This document shows, piece after piece, positions 1 to 8,271 of a DNA stretch of 64,000 nt. The stretch is from BJGV01 sp965205785. Lineage in GTDB: Bacteria; Pseudomonadota; Gammaproteobacteria; Burkholderiales; Nitrosomonadaceae. The notes beneath the pieces are model-generated. The model made no database searches and was not told where the DNA came from. It worked only from the letters and a program-made list of their open reading frames with translations. Position numbers and translations under genes: made by a program. The DNA lies in NCBI GenBank assembly GCA_965205785.1, contig OZ242188.1, positions 434,001 through 498,000 on the forward strand, read 5' to 3'. Within the stretch, counting starts at the first letter, position 1. Each line of letters starts with the position of its first letter.

Positions 1-2
1 GG

Positions 3-1370
3 CATACCAATGGAAGTGATCATCTTGCTACAGGGAACCAGCTTGCTGGAGGATCACAATTCAGCGGAGGACAACCCTATGTCAGCGGAGTACAAATTGC
101 TAGAAGAGGGGGCCGGGGCGGCAGTGCTCGAAGTGGGGGGCGTGGCGGCGGTGCCCGAAGTGGTGCTCGAGGTGGTGGCCGAGGTGGAGCTAGAAGTGGC
201 GGCAGACACATGGGAAGAGGTGGAGCTAGAAGTGGTGGAGCTAGAAGTGGTGGCAGACACATGGGAAGAGGTGGAAGAATTGGAGCAAGGCAAACAAGAA
301 ATATTAGTCGAAACATAAACCGTAGCCGGAACATATCTAACAGAAGAAGTATTAGTGGCGGTCGAAACATAAACCGTAGCCGGAACATATCTAACAGAAG
401 AAGTATTAGTGCTGGTCAAAACATAAACCGTAGCCAGAACATATCTAACAGAAGAAGTATTAGTGGCGGTCGAAACATAAACCGTAGCCAGAACATATCT
501 AACAGAAGAAGTATTAGTGGCGGTCGAAACATAAACCGTAGCCGGAACATATCTAACAGAAGAAGTATTAGTGGCGGCCAGAGTTTCAGTCGTGGCACAA
601 ATTATGGCAATTACCGGGATGCAAGAGGTGACACTCAAGGTTATTCAGGTAGTAAAAAACAAATTGGTTTTGGTAAAAAAGTTAGCGCCACACAAATTGC
701 TCGACGAGGGGGCCGGGGAGGCGGTGCTAGAAGTGGCGGAGGAGCCCGAGGAGGCAGTAGAGGATTTAGTGGAGGACGTGGCTTCAGAGGAGGCAGTCGA
801 GGCTTTAGGGGAGGACGTGGCTTCAGAGGAGGCAGTCGAGGCTTTAGGGGAGGCCGTGGTTTTTTCAGAGGAGGCGGTCATCGTCATTACGGCAGAGGCT
901 TTAGAGGCGGCCACCGTCATTATGGCAGATGGTGGCCCTATTATGGCCTTGGCTTAGGCTATGGCCTTGGCTTAGGCTATGGCCTTGGCTTAGGCTATGG
1001 CCTTGGCTTAGGCTATGGATATGGATATGGCGGATACTGGCCCTATAGTGGCTATGGATATGGCGGATATTGGCCCTATTATAGTGGGTATGGATATAGT
1101 GATTATGGTGATAATTATCCTCCCGTTGTATATATCCAACGGGAAGATGACGCACAAGGAGCAACAGAATCACAAGCTAACTATTGGTATTATTGCAGTA
1201 ATCCGGAAGGTTATTATCCGGATGTCCAGAAATGCCCTGATGGTTGGTTACCAGTTGCTCCCTTGCCACCCACTACATCAAACGTACCATCAGAGGAATC
1301 AACTGCTTCAATTGAACCAACTGAACCTATAATTGTACCAATTGCACCAATTGCACCAACCACACAATAA
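3..1370 (+). CDS. Gly/Arg-rich repetitive protein, 5' end outside window
   Basis: The reading frame is open from base 3, so the true start lies left of the window; the first ATG (210) is internal. The protein has Gly-Arg-Ser rich stretches, then five 18-residue units (NINRSRNISNRRSISGG type), then a second RGG-like block, GLGLGY repeats, GYGGYWPY repeats, and a C-terminal module YYCSNPEGYYPDVQKCPDGW. That last Cys/Tyr/Trp module is recognisable from proline-rich surface proteins of proteobacteria. A glycine-zipper lipoprotein follows after 9 bases, so the two are probably cotranscribed and cell-envelope associated. Function is unknown; the composition suggests a disordered or amyloid-like surface protein, which is inference. 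Confidence 0.75.
   Translation, partial: HTNGSDHLATGNQLAGGSQFSGGQPYVSGVQIARRGGRGGSARSGGRGGGARSGARGGGRGGARSGGRHMGRGGARSGGARSGGRHMGRGGRIGARQTRNISRNINRSRNISNRRSISGGRNINRSRNISNRRSISAGQNINRSQNISNRRSISGGRNINRSQNISNRRSISGGRNINRSRNISNRRSISGGQSFSRGTNYGNYRDARGDTQGYSGSKKQIGFGKKVSATQIARRGGRGGGARSGGGARGGSRGFSGGRGFRGGSRGFRGGRGFRGGSRGFRGGRGFFRGGGHRHYGRGFRGGHRHYGRWWPYYGLGLGYGLGLGYGLGLGYGLGLGYGYGYGGYWPYSGYGYGGYWPYYSGYGYSDYGDNYPPVVYIQREDDAQGATESQANYWYYCSNPEGYYPDVQKCPDGWLPVAPLPPTTSNVPSEESTASIEPTEPIIVPIAPIAPTTQ
309..578 (+). repeat. Five tandem 54-bp coding repeats
   Basis: Five consecutive 54-bp units start at 309, 363, 417, 471 and 525 inside the Gly/Arg-rich gene, each encoding an 18-residue Asn/Arg/Ser/Ile unit. 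Units differ by only a few bases (for example AGCCGG versus AGCCAG), which implies recent expansion or homogenisation. Confidence 0.9.
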
Positions 1371-1379
1371 GGATCCATC

Positions 1380-1916
1380 ATGCTAAAAAAATATTACCTA
1401 TTTGTTCTGTTGACATCCTCCTTTCTTACAGCATGTGCGAGCATACCAACTGGACCCAGTGTGATGGCCTTGCCAGGTTCTGGTAAAAATTTTAACCAGT
1501 TCCGTATCGATGATTATCAGTACAGACAGTTTGCACTTGATCAGGTTGGTGGCGTTACACCAAATCGTTCTACTCTAACTAGTGGTGCAGGTAGTGCCGC
1601 TATTGGAACAGGTGTCGGTGCAGCCGCAGGCGCACTTATTGGAGCCGCAGGCGGATCTCCCTTAAGAGGCGCTGCTGTTGGTGCAGGTGGGGGACTGATT
1701 GGCGGGGGATTAATCGGCTCCCGCAGCGCTCGCGCTTCAGGAAGAATTGGTCAACAACGTTATGACAACAGCTATGTGCAATGTATGTATGCTCAGGGCC
1801 ACCGTGTACCTGTACATGGTCAGGTTATAGAAAATCCTGTCAGGAGTGGAAACAGATACCAAAACACGAATATCCCTCCACCACCTCCCGGAAATCCACC
1901 ACCCCCTCCAAATTAA
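1380..1916 (+). CDS. Glycine-zipper lipoprotein (YMGG type)
   Basis: 178 residues. A lipoprotein signal ends at LTAC (Cys 19). Residues ~65-112 form an Ala/Gly-rich zipper (GTGVGAAAGALIGAAGG and GAAVGAGGGLIGGGLIG), as in Gly-zipper outer-membrane lipoproteins. It is followed by YVQCMYAQGHRVPV, a motif common near the C-terminus of these proteins, and a polyproline tail. It starts 9 bases after the Gly/Arg-rich gene with an AAGGA-type ribosome site, so the two genes probably form one unit. Likely outer-membrane anchored; precise role unknown. Confidence 0.8.
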   Translation: MLKKYYLFVLLTSSFLTACASIPTGPSVMALPGSGKNFNQFRIDDYQYRQFALDQVGGVTPNRSTLTSGAGSAAIGTGVGAAAGALIGAAGGSPLRGAAVGAGGGLIGGGLIGSRSARASGRIGQQRYDNSYVQCMYAQGHRVPVHGQVIENPVRSGNRYQNTNIPPPPPGNPPPPPN

Positions 1917-1969
1917 TCCTTTAAAAACTTTATCGTAAGTAAATAGCTCAGTATTTATATTTCTTAAAA

Positions 1970-1989
1970 AATTACAATTAATTGTAATT
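1970..1989. repeat. 20-bp perfect palindrome between convergent genes
   Basis: AATTACAATTAATTGTAATT reads identically on both strands and lies 54 bp after the lipoprotein stop and 6 bp beyond the PEBP gene stop. It could be part of a bidirectional transcription stop, but it is almost pure A/T, so the stem is weak. Confidence 0.4.
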
Positions 1990-1994
1990 AATAA

Positions 1995-2618
1995 TTACTC
2001 GCTACGCTGGTATAGTCCAATTAACTCAAAATGCTCTATTACGTGACCCTGCATTGCTTCTTCCAACACTGCTTTTGTGGGTTGTTTTAAGTCAGGTAGT
2101 ATTGTGTCCACAGCATAGAGCTTATGAAAATAGCGGTGTGTACCAATTGGTGGGCATGGCCCGCCATAACCTGTACGTTCCCAGTCATTAATGCCTTCCA
2201 GTGTTCCAGAAGGAAGGCTTTCAACTGATACGCCTTCAGACAAACTGTTAATATCGGGCGGCATGTTGTACAAAACCCAGTGAACCCAGGTCATTTTAGG
2301 CTCAGCAGGATCAGGCGCATCTGGATCATCAACGATCAAAACCAAACTTTTTGTACCTGCAGGTATCTTAGTCCAAGATAGCTCAGGTGATGTATCCTGA
2401 CCGTCACAAGTGTGGCGAATTGGAATCATTCCATTTTGGAAAAAAGATTCTGATGTAAGTGTCAGTGTCGTCATTTTTTTCTCCTTCTCACTTTGAGGTA
2501 TTTTATCTTCAGCCGCTACCGAGAAATGGCAAATAAAACCTATTATCAGGATAAGTATCCCAGCCTTATAGACCAGACACATTCTGCTATAGTTAATACT
2601 GATGATCTTTAAGATCAT
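1995..2618 (-). CDS. YbhB/YbcL-family (PEBP, Raf kinase inhibitor-like) protein
   Basis: The phosphatidylethanolamine-binding-protein fold is clear: CDGQDTSPELSW, VLIVDDPDAPDP, WVHWVLYNMP, GYGGPCPP and HRYFHKLYAVD are the usual ligand-pocket motifs. Bacterial members are of uncertain function. The start is ambiguous. From the second Met (2582) a signal-like segment (ILILIIGFICHFSVAA) precedes the domain and would make it periplasmic like YbcL. A strong AAGGAG site sits 7 bp before an internal ATG at 2474, which would give a cytosolic 159-residue YbhB-like protein. Both may be used. Confidence 0.85.
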   Translation of the reverse strand: MILKIISINYSRMCLVYKAGILILIIGFICHFSVAAEDKIPQSEKEKKMTTLTLTSESFFQNGMIPIRHTCDGQDTSPELSWTKIPAGTKSLVLIVDDPDAPDPAEPKMTWVHWVLYNMPPDINSLSEGVSVESLPSGTLEGINDWERTGYGGPCPPIGTHRYFHKLYAVDTILPDLKQPTKAVLEEAMQGHVIEHFELIGLYQRSE

Positions 2619-2694
2619 ATTTAAAACTCAATTATTAAATTCTCGCCGCTGATCAGCAACTACTAGAATACTAAACAGTCTAATAATTTTTATT

Positions 2695-3201
2695 TCATGA
2701 CACCTGAATAGATATTGGTGGCTTACAATTCATTTTAGGTAAAAATAATACAGTCAGCACCCCATTTCTGTAATTTGCTCTTGCTTTGTACTGATCAATA
2801 ACAAGAGGTAAAAGAATATTACGTTGGAACGATCCATAAGCGCGTTCCGAAGCATGACGGGTACTTTTGGTGCCCCTAGGTTCCAAACGCTTTATACCAG
2901 AAAGACAGAGTTTGTTACTCTGGACAGTGAGGTGACAATCTTCTTTTTCTAGTCCTGGCACCTCAATTTTTACTAATAGCTCCTTATCGGATTCTTCAAT
3001 CTCTACAGCCAGTAGGCTCCAATGCGGAAAAATATCTTGTCCTTGATTCTGAGTTTGTCCGTCTTTATTACTATAGGAAAAATGGGTAAGAGCATTGTTA
3101 CTTTGACATAACAATTCACGCCAACCTTCAGGTAAATCTTTCCAGGTTTGAGCAGTTTTGCGTCCAACAGAATTTCCTGATTGCTTTAATGAATCCAGCA
3201 T
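2695..3201 (-). CDS. Hsp20/alpha-crystallin small heat-shock protein
   Basis: 168 residues. The alpha-crystallin domain covers roughly residues 65-160: VEIEESDKELLVKIEVPGL, then the diagnostic ARANYRNGVLTVLFLPK segment (A-x3-NGVL) and a short C-terminal tail ending ISIQVS. The family forms oligomeric ATP-independent holdases that bind unfolding proteins. The unusual N-terminal region (DLPEGWRELL) resembles the Hsp20 subgroup found beside heat-shock operons in environmental proteobacteria. ACGGAG lies 8 bp before the ATG. It stands alone just upstream of tRNA-Lys. Confidence 0.9.
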   Translation of the reverse strand: MLDSLKQSGNSVGRKTAQTWKDLPEGWRELLCQSNNALTHFSYSNKDGQTQNQGQDIFPHWSLLAVEIEESDKELLVKIEVPGLEKEDCHLTVQSNKLCLSGIKRLEPRGTKSTRHASERAYGSFQRNILLPLVIDQYKARANYRNGVLTVLFLPKMNCKPPISIQVS

Positions 3202-3406
3202 GATCTAATCTCCGTTCTTAATTTCAGCAGAAACAGGAAAATCGGCAAATTAAGCTGCCCCGTTACTATTAACTGAACAGATTTAATCAAATTGATTGAA
3301 CCTTATTTTATCCAAGGTACTTTACATGTTTTTTCAGGTTACAATTATATCCCTTTACTATTATCTATACGTACCGACCTTATTTTATAAAAAACATCCT
3401 TATTCT

Positions 3407-3482
3407 GGGTCGTTAGCTCAGCTGGTAGAGCAGCGGACTCTTAATCCGTAGGTCGAGAGTTCGATCCTCTCACGACCCACCA
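3407..3482 (+). tRNA. tRNA-Lys (anticodon CTT)
   Basis: A complete 76-nt cloverleaf: acceptor GGGTCGT pairing with ACGACCC, D-arm AGCTCAGCTGGTAGAGC, anticodon loop CTCTTAA (anticodon CTT), T-arm GAGAGTTCGATCCTCTC, and encoded CCA. Its 3' part is copied at 12.4 and 13.7 kb, marking it as an integration target. Confidence 0.97.
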
Positions 3483-3491
3483 GAAAAACAA
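3438..3491 (+). other. Attachment-site core (left), 3' end of tRNA-Lys
   Basis: These 54 bases, from the anticodon loop through CCA and 9 bases beyond, are identical to 12418-12471 and nearly identical to the copy near 13685. Use of a tRNA 3' end as attB is typical of tyrosine-recombinase islands. Confidence 0.75.
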
Positions 3492-3520
3492 GGGCTTACA
3501 TAAATGTAAGCCCTTGTCAT
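3489..3520 (+). terminator. Rho-independent terminator of tRNA-Lys
   Basis: CAAGGGCTTACA, loop TAAA, then TGTAAGCCCTTG give a perfect 12-bp stem followed by TCATTTT. Confidence 0.85.
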
Positions 3521-3574
3521 TTTAAGTTAGTAGCCTTATAGTAGGCCAATACCTTAAAACAAAATGATCTAACG

Positions 3575-3604
3575 AATGTCAGCTTTGTGCCAAAAGCGGA
3601 CATT
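3575..3604 (+). repeat. Dispersed palindrome P, copy 1
   Basis: A 30-nt hairpin-forming element: left arm AATGTCAGCTTT, loop GTGCC, right arm AAAAGCGGACATT. It lies between the tRNA terminator and the next convergent gene. This is the reference description for the other P copies. Confidence 0.85.
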
Positions 3605-3644
3605 GAGGGTTGTTGGTTAGGATTTAAGATTTTGATCTTAACTT

Positions 3645-4049
3645 TTAGTTGAAAGATCCTGGGAGAATATCCACATAAAATGCATAAAGAAGTACGCAGC
3701 TCATGATTAAACTCAATGTATAGAAAAAAATCCGACTGGGAAGACTTGTGCCATCTGTCATCCGCATAAAATCAAATCTGGGTATAAAATAGAATAATGC
3801 CAAAGATAATGATGGAAGCAGGAAACAAGCAAAACCAAGCATTAATGGGCCACCATCTTTATTAGGATGCCACTTTAAAGGCCAATCTGCTAATCCAAAA
3901 AGAAAAAGTAAGTAATATCCACAATAAAGAAGTACATTCAGATAAGCTAGGCAATAGATAAAACGAGGAATGAAGCCTGAGGGCCATTCCGCAGTAATAT
4001 CCTTTATCAAAGCCTCTAGCTTAGTCTCTTCTTCAATATCTACGCGCAT
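3645..4049 (-). CDS. Small hypothetical inner-membrane protein
   Basis: 134 residues from the ATG at 4049, which has GGAAGG close upstream; a TTG 18 bases earlier is a weaker option. An acidic N-terminus (VDIEEETKLEALIKDITAEW) precedes three likely membrane segments: FIYCLAYLNVLLYCGYYLLF, LMLGFACFLLPSLSLALFYF and IFFYTLSLIMSCVLLYAFYV. No family recognised. It is a single gene between two P palindromes in the tRNA-flanked island. Confidence 0.6.
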   Translation of the reverse strand: MRVDIEEETKLEALIKDITAEWPSGFIPRFIYCLAYLNVLLYCGYYLLFLFGLADWPLKWHPNKDGGPLMLGFACFLLPSLSLALFYFIPRFDFMRMTDGTSLPSRIFFYTLSLIMSCVLLYAFYVDILPGSFN

Positions 4050-4113
4050 TAACCTTCCAGTAATCAATTCTTTAATGGATAACTCTATATCGGGTTATTT
4101 AAGAGAAACACTG

Positions 4114-4143
4114 AATGTCTGTTTTGTGCCAAAAGCGGGCATT
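4114..4143 (+). repeat. Dispersed palindrome P, copy 2
   Basis: Arms AATGTCTGTTTT and AAAGCGGGCATT. The C-to-T change in the left arm and A-to-G change in the right arm leave G-U pairs. It separates the membrane-protein gene from the VOC gene. Confidence 0.85.
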
Positions 4144-4158
4144 CAGATTTTGTTTTTC

Positions 4159-4578
4159 TTATTTATAAAACCTTATTTCAATGACATTGTTATCTGGATC
4201 ATTTAAATAGGTAGAACGAACAGCTTGCCCTTGTGCTCCAAACACATCTTCACCACCAGACTTAGCTTCCACTCCTTGTTCAACCAAACGCTTTAATACA
4301 GCTTCGTATTCAGAAGCACTCATTGAGATACATAAGTGATTAATTGGAGTGCCGCCAACATCGTCCCTACTGCCTGTAAAGTTCTGAACAAGTGGCAACA
4401 GTTCACTGCGCTCCATGATGTCGAAAATCGTACCGTCATTTATTCGAACACTGGGAAATCTGGCTTTACCGGTTTTAAATTCTTCTGCTCGTACTGGCTC
4501 AAGACCAATAACGTTAACATAAAAATCAAGCGCTCTATTTGCATTTTCAACCCACAAAACAGCATAATCTAATTGCAT
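4159..4578 (-). CDS. VOC-family (glyoxalase/bleomycin-resistance-like) protein
   Basis: 139 residues with the paired beta-alpha-beta-beta-beta modules of the vicinal oxygen chelate superfamily: AVLWVENANRALDFYVNVIG at the start, INHLCISM in the middle and YLNDPDNNVIEIRFYK at the end. Candidate metal ligands are His in INHLC and Glu in NVIEIR. Members include lyases, dioxygenases and antibiotic-binding proteins, so the substrate cannot be read from sequence. GGGGAG precedes the ATG by 7 bp. Single-gene cassette flanked by P copies 2 and 3. Confidence 0.85.
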   Translation of the reverse strand: MQLDYAVLWVENANRALDFYVNVIGLEPVRAEEFKTGKARFPSVRINDGTIFDIMERSELLPLVQNFTGSRDDVGGTPINHLCISMSASEYEAVLKRLVEQGVEAKSGGEDVFGAQGQAVRSTYLNDPDNNVIEIRFYK

Positions 4579-4640
4579 GATTTGGCTCCCCAGATACTAG
4601 ATAAACAAATATTATATGACAGCTATTGATGCCATAGCTA

Positions 4641-4670
4641 AATGCCTGCTTTGTGCCAAAAGCGGACATT
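4641..4670 (+). repeat. Dispersed palindrome P, copy 3
   Basis: Arms AATGCCTGCTTT and AAAGCGGACATT. It lies between the divergent starts of the VOC gene and the next lipoprotein gene, so not every P copy is at a gene end. Confidence 0.85.
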
Positions 4671-4768
4671 CGCCAGTAACCGCTTAATTGTGAATATTTA
4701 ACCTGTTTTAGCCAGTATCTGCTGATACACTACAATATTATTTATGGTAATAGTCTAGGTGGTTAGCC

Positions 4769-5491
4769 ATGAAAATATTCACTTCTGCACTAGTATGTTT
4801 GTATATCCTTTCAGGATGCGCCACTCATGAGTATGCTCGAATCAACAATGACACTGAGGATGCAATTGATAATTATGTTTCTTGTCTGAACAGTACTGCT
4901 GACAATACACCGATACGGAAAAGATTAAAAAGAATCTTTATTTTTGAAGCCCATAACGATCCGAACAAAGATACAAAACTAGCTATAAACAGATATATTA
5001 CAGAGGAAGAATCAAAAGATCTATCAGAGTACGCGGAATTAAGAGAGCCATGTAGAAAACTTGTAATTAATGAAATGAAGAAAGCACATCCCGACATTGC
5101 TATGGTGTTTGTAGAGACTTTTACAGAATCAAATACTCAAACAGATAAGCTAATAAAAAAACAAATAACTATTGGAGAAGGCAACCAAATGATAGTTGAT
5201 ATGACGGATAGAGCGAAACAGAGATTTGAGCAACTTGATCAAAGATTAAGAAAAAGATTACTCCCTCATAGGCCATTAAGTTCCTTATCCAGAGATAAAA
5301 ATCAAATATCTAAACAAAAGGAAAATAACGATTTAAATGTAAAAAGTACCGCATATCAAAAGGAAAGCAACAATTTAAATGTAAAAAGTACCGCATATAG
5401 GCTTCAGGAGCTGAAGAAGCTTTATCAATCTGGACTAATAACAGAAAAAGAATATAACTTAAAAAGATCAGAGATAATTGATGAATTATAG
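4769..5491 (+). CDS. Lipoprotein with C-terminal SHOCT-like domain
   Basis: 240 residues. A lipobox LSGC (Cys 17) follows a short signal. The middle is charged and helical with no recognised domain. An imperfect internal duplication, KENNDLNVKSTAYQ and KESNNLNVKSTAYR, precedes the C-terminal LKKLYQSGLITEKEYNLKR, which fits the short SHOCT oligomerisation motif (residues ~211-238). SHOCT tails occur on many unrelated bacterial proteins. Predicted lipid-anchored; function unknown. Confidence 0.7.
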   Translation: MKIFTSALVCLYILSGCATHEYARINNDTEDAIDNYVSCLNSTADNTPIRKRLKRIFIFEAHNDPNKDTKLAINRYITEEESKDLSEYAELREPCRKLVINEMKKAHPDIAMVFVETFTESNTQTDKLIKKQITIGEGNQMIVDMTDRAKQRFEQLDQRLRKRLLPHRPLSSLSRDKNQISKQKENNDLNVKSTAYQKESNNLNVKSTAYRLQELKKLYQSGLITEKEYNLKRSEIIDEL

Positions 5492-5523
5492 TTTGCAGCT
5501 ATAAAAGTTTCTCATCATTAGTG

Positions 5524-5553
5524 GATGTAAGCTTTGTGCCAGAAGTAGACATT
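5524..5553 (+). repeat. Dispersed palindrome P, copy 4
   Basis: A slightly diverged copy with arms GATGTAAGCTTT and GAAGTAGACATT, located 32 bp after the SHOCT lipoprotein stop. Confidence 0.75.
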
Positions 5554-5634
5554 CAGGAGCTGAAACGAGATTTTGAAGCTATTAGAGAGTTTTCAGATCC
5601 TCATTCTTGATTAATGATTTAAGAGTATACAACC

Positions 5635-6306
5635 ATGAATCTTCTTAAATTATGTGTGATTCTAGTTTTCCCCTTATTCTTATTTGGATGTTTTATTAAA
5701 TCTGATATTAGGGAAGTTGAGGTCACCTCGGTTCCAAGCCTAAAAGCAAGCGAAAATAGTAAATCAATTCAACTTAAGAAAATTGTCGTAAAAATGGAAC
5801 AAGGAACGGAATTAGGCGTCTATCAAATGGGAGCAATTTGTGATTGGGCAGGTATTATAGAATGGGGAGTCGGGCACCATTTTAACTTAGATGTAGATTC
5901 TCTTACAGATACTTTTAATGAAGAGCTGGAATACTATTCGTTTAAAACTGTGGGGAATACCCCAGATGCATTATTTGAAGATTCTTCGACTTGGAAACCA
6001 GATATTCTTATTGCAGGATTAGTTGAAGAATTGAACATAAATATTTGTTATCCATTTAGCGAATTTCGAGCCCCTGCAACAGTAGGGGCAAAAGCATTCC
6101 TAAAAATTAACTGGCAAGTATATTCGGTTCTAGATAAAACAATTATTCATACTGTAACAGGTGAAGGATCAGGGGAGAGTGTTTGGAACCAGCCAATTGG
6201 TGCGGATTTTGTCATTCGTAGGGCATTCGCTCAGGCTACTAGAGACTTACTAGCTGATAAAAAATTTAGAGAAATAGTTAGCGGAGGAGGAGAATCATTA
6301 AGGTAA
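5635..6306 (+). CDS. Hypothetical lipoprotein
   Basis: 223 residues with signal LLKLCVILVFPLFLFGC and a lipobox LFGC (Cys 19). The body mixes short beta-like and helical segments; DILIAGLVEELNINICY followed by AFLKINWQVYSVLDKTI resembles the layout of envelope lipoproteins that bind or build other components (YajG/CsgG-like), but no signature is firm. Single gene between P copies 4 and 5. Confidence 0.65.
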   Translation: MNLLKLCVILVFPLFLFGCFIKSDIREVEVTSVPSLKASENSKSIQLKKIVVKMEQGTELGVYQMGAICDWAGIIEWGVGHHFNLDVDSLTDTFNEELEYYSFKTVGNTPDALFEDSSTWKPDILIAGLVEELNINICYPFSEFRAPATVGAKAFLKINWQVYSVLDKTIIHTVTGEGSGESVWNQPIGADFVIRRAFAQATRDLLADKKFREIVSGGGESLR

Positions 6307-6415
6307 CCTCTTCTAAGTCTGAAAAAAATTATTATATCAGGAAGTTCATTAAAACCAGCTAGCGACATCTCTAAAAAAGAGATGATAGTTATAACAAGTT
6401 TTTCATCTAATTATG

Positions 6416-6445
6416 AATGTCTGCTTTGTGCCAAAAGCAGACATT
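6416..6445 (+). repeat. Dispersed palindrome P, copy 5 (perfect arms)
   Basis: AATGTCTGCTTT pairs fully with AAAGCAGACATT. Compared with copy 10, a T-A pair here replaces a C-G pair there, so pairing is kept while sequence changes. Confidence 0.9.
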
Positions 6446-6511
6446 CAATCTAGGAATGCTAGCTGCCGTTATTACATACACAGTAGTTTTACTATGTAAG
6501 AAGGCAAACTC

Positions 6512-6964
6512 ATGAGTGAAGAGTTATACCATGAGCCAAACCGAAAGGCTCAAATCAGAAATTTTTACTTTTTCGCATTCTGTATTGCGTTTCCTGTGCT
6601 CATTAAATTTCTATTGCCCAATATTGCACCAGGTTCAAATGCTACTGCGGAAGAGAGAGAAATATTTATGGTGTTCTTAAAATATTTCATGATAGGCATT
6701 TATGTTATATACGTAATCTATTTGCTACATCTTGCTATATCCATGTTTCGTATGGGTTATTGTTCTCTTAAACTTGAACGCTATCCTCCCCCAGACGCAA
6801 TTCTTCCTTTTCGGGCCCGTATTTACAAAGGGAAGCAAGCTATTTCATGGAGCTACATATCTATTGCTCTTGGTTTTCTAATAGGGCTGTTCGCTATTTT
6901 ACAAAATTTTTATGTAATTCCATTCTTCCAAGAAACCTTTAATTATTCGTTTGGTAGTTATTAG
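6512..6964 (+). CDS. Hypothetical inner-membrane protein with three segments
   Basis: 150 residues; membrane segments near FYFFAFCIAFPVLIKFLL, FMIGIYVIYVIYLLHLAISM and YISIALGFLIGLFAILQ. A hydrophilic loop with YPPPDAILPF lies between segments two and three. Not recognised as a family. AAGAAGGC lies shortly before the ATG. Flanked by P copies 5 and 6. Confidence 0.6.
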   Translation: MSEELYHEPNRKAQIRNFYFFAFCIAFPVLIKFLLPNIAPGSNATAEEREIFMVFLKYFMIGIYVIYVIYLLHLAISMFRMGYCSLKLERYPPPDAILPFRARIYKGKQAISWSYISIALGFLIGLFAILQNFYVIPFFQETFNYSFGSY

Positions 6965-6977
6965 CCAATTAAATATG

Positions 6978-7007
6978 AATGTCTGCTTTGTGCCAAAAGC
7001 AGACATT
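6978..7007 (+). repeat. Dispersed palindrome P, copy 6 (perfect arms)
   Basis: Identical in arms to copy 5. Its last two bases overlap the stop codon of the following minus-strand gene, so it sits exactly between two convergent genes, as a shared terminator would. Confidence 0.9.
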
Positions 7008-7515
7008 AATGGCTCCACAAATAAGCTCGTAGTTGTTTATTTTCTGGTTTGATCGCCATCCAATATATTTCACCAGAATTCTTTCTGCCACATATATAAA
7101 AAATGTACCTATATCTGTAATCTAAGTAGCTACTCTCGTCCAATAGCTCTTTAGGCCAGCTAAAGTTGTTTATTCGGTGGAGTATATCTAGTCTTGGATA
7201 TGACACTCCACCGGGAAGCATAGAGGTACAGTGCTTGCTAATAATATGGTTATCAGCCTTATTAAATATGTACGTCATCCACATAGTAGTCGAATCAACA
7301 TTATGCTTTTCTCTAATTTCTATTGCTGAGTTTGGTAACCACTTTGGTATCCAATTACCTAGCTGGCCCTTAGATCTCACTTCAGAATAATTAGCGTATT
7401 CACGTTCTTTTATTTCGGCCCTACTACAAGCATAAAGTAGCGCCATACAAGCTAACATAGCCAGAATTATGGCTTTTGAAACGAAAACTACAGTTCCTTT
7501 AAATGTTATTTTCAC
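7006..7515 (-). CDS. Hypothetical lipoprotein
   Basis: 169 residues from a GTG start. A long signal ends in a lipobox-like LLYAC (Cys 30). The segment NWIPKWLPNSAIEIREKHNV is a recurrent pattern in uncharacterised secreted proteins of proteobacteria. The C-terminus holds RYIFYICG and GEIYWMAI. Single gene between P copies 6 and 7; role unknown. Confidence 0.6.
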   Translation of the reverse strand: MKITFKGTVVFVSKAIILAMLACMALLYACSRAEIKEREYANYSEVRSKGQLGNWIPKWLPNSAIEIREKHNVDSTTMWMTYIFNKADNHIISKHCTSMLPGGVSYPRLDILHRINNFSWPKELLDESSYLDYRYRYIFYICGRKNSGEIYWMAIKPENKQLRAYLWSH

Positions 7516-7606
7516 AATTTATCGTACCCATAGTTATCTCACTATTATAGGATCGAATGGTTATTTGATTTGTATGTGTATAACGGATTAATAAGAGGAA
7601 ATACTG

Positions 7607-7636
7607 AACGTCTGCTTTGTGCCAAAAGCGGACATT
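7607..7636 (+). repeat. Dispersed palindrome P, copy 7
   Basis: Arms AACGTCTGCTTT and AAAGCGGACATT, 16 bp beyond the stop of the AhpD-like gene (7652). Confidence 0.85.
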
Positions 7637-7651
7637 CATATATTGAATACG

Positions 7652-8218
7652 TTATTTTCCTGAGATTTTCTTAATAAACCCTTCATCAATATTTATTTTG
7701 GTTGCATTTGCTAAATGTGTATAGAAAACACCCATACCTGACATAGCAATAATTTCCATGATTTCTTCATTATCAAATCCCAGTTCTCTTAAAGTCTTGA
7801 GATCCTGTTCACTTGAAGAGTGGGAATCTTTTGCAAGCCTAACAGCAAAATCAATGGCTGCTTTCTCCTTTGGGTCGTCAGTGTCAGCTGTATAGTTATT
7901 AATCAGACTGTCAATTTGTTCAGATGTAACTCCTATACCTAGGCAAAATGCGTGATGTGCAGCTTCACAGTAATGACAACCTCTTAATGATGAGATAGCA
8001 ACAAATATCATCTCTTTAAGTTTTCGTCCTACTCGACCACTTGTAAGAATATGGTTCATTACCGGCCATATACCATTTAACGACTCAGGTGAAATGGTCC
8101 ACACCTGAAAAAAATTTGGCGTAAAAGGTGCATTAAGTGCTTTTCTTATCTTAATTTGAATTTCATCAATTTCTGGAGATACAGGGGCATCGTCAACAAG
8201 CTTACTAATAGTTTTCAT
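7652..8218 (-). CDS. AhpD-like / carboxymuconolactone decarboxylase-family protein
   Basis: 188 residues. The redox motif GCHYCEAAHHAFC (Cys-x-x-Cys then His) at residues ~81-93 is the AhpD core; in that family the pair relays electrons to peroxide-reducing enzymes. FTPNFFQVWTISPESLNGIW upstream matches uncharacterised peroxidase-related members. AAGGAAA precedes the ATG by 6 bp. A 107-nt sequence able to fold with a 10-bp closing stem lies 53 bp upstream and may be its leader. The substrate is not evident. Confidence 0.85.
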   Translation of the reverse strand: MKTISKLVDDAPVSPEIDEIQIKIRKALNAPFTPNFFQVWTISPESLNGIWPVMNHILTSGRVGRKLKEMIFVAISSLRGCHYCEAAHHAFCLGIGVTSEQIDSLINNYTADTDDPKEKAAIDFAVRLAKDSHSSSEQDLKTLRELGFDNEEIMEIIAMSGMGVFYTHLANATKINIDEGFIKKISGK

Positions 8219-8271
8219 TTAATTTCCTTATTAAGTCTTAATCAATTCAAAGTACCGTTTGTCAGTCAACA

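Noticed and set aside
54..638. Long minus-strand Thr/Ser-rich ORF under the Gly/Arg-rich gene
   Set aside because: It is the antisense shadow of the repeats; the plus-strand frame continues from the window edge to a conserved C-terminal module.
4640..4670. Palindrome P copies considered as integron attC sites
   Set aside because: The cassette-like layout invites this, but the conserved RYYYAAC and GTTRRRY core sites are absent and no integron integrase is visible.
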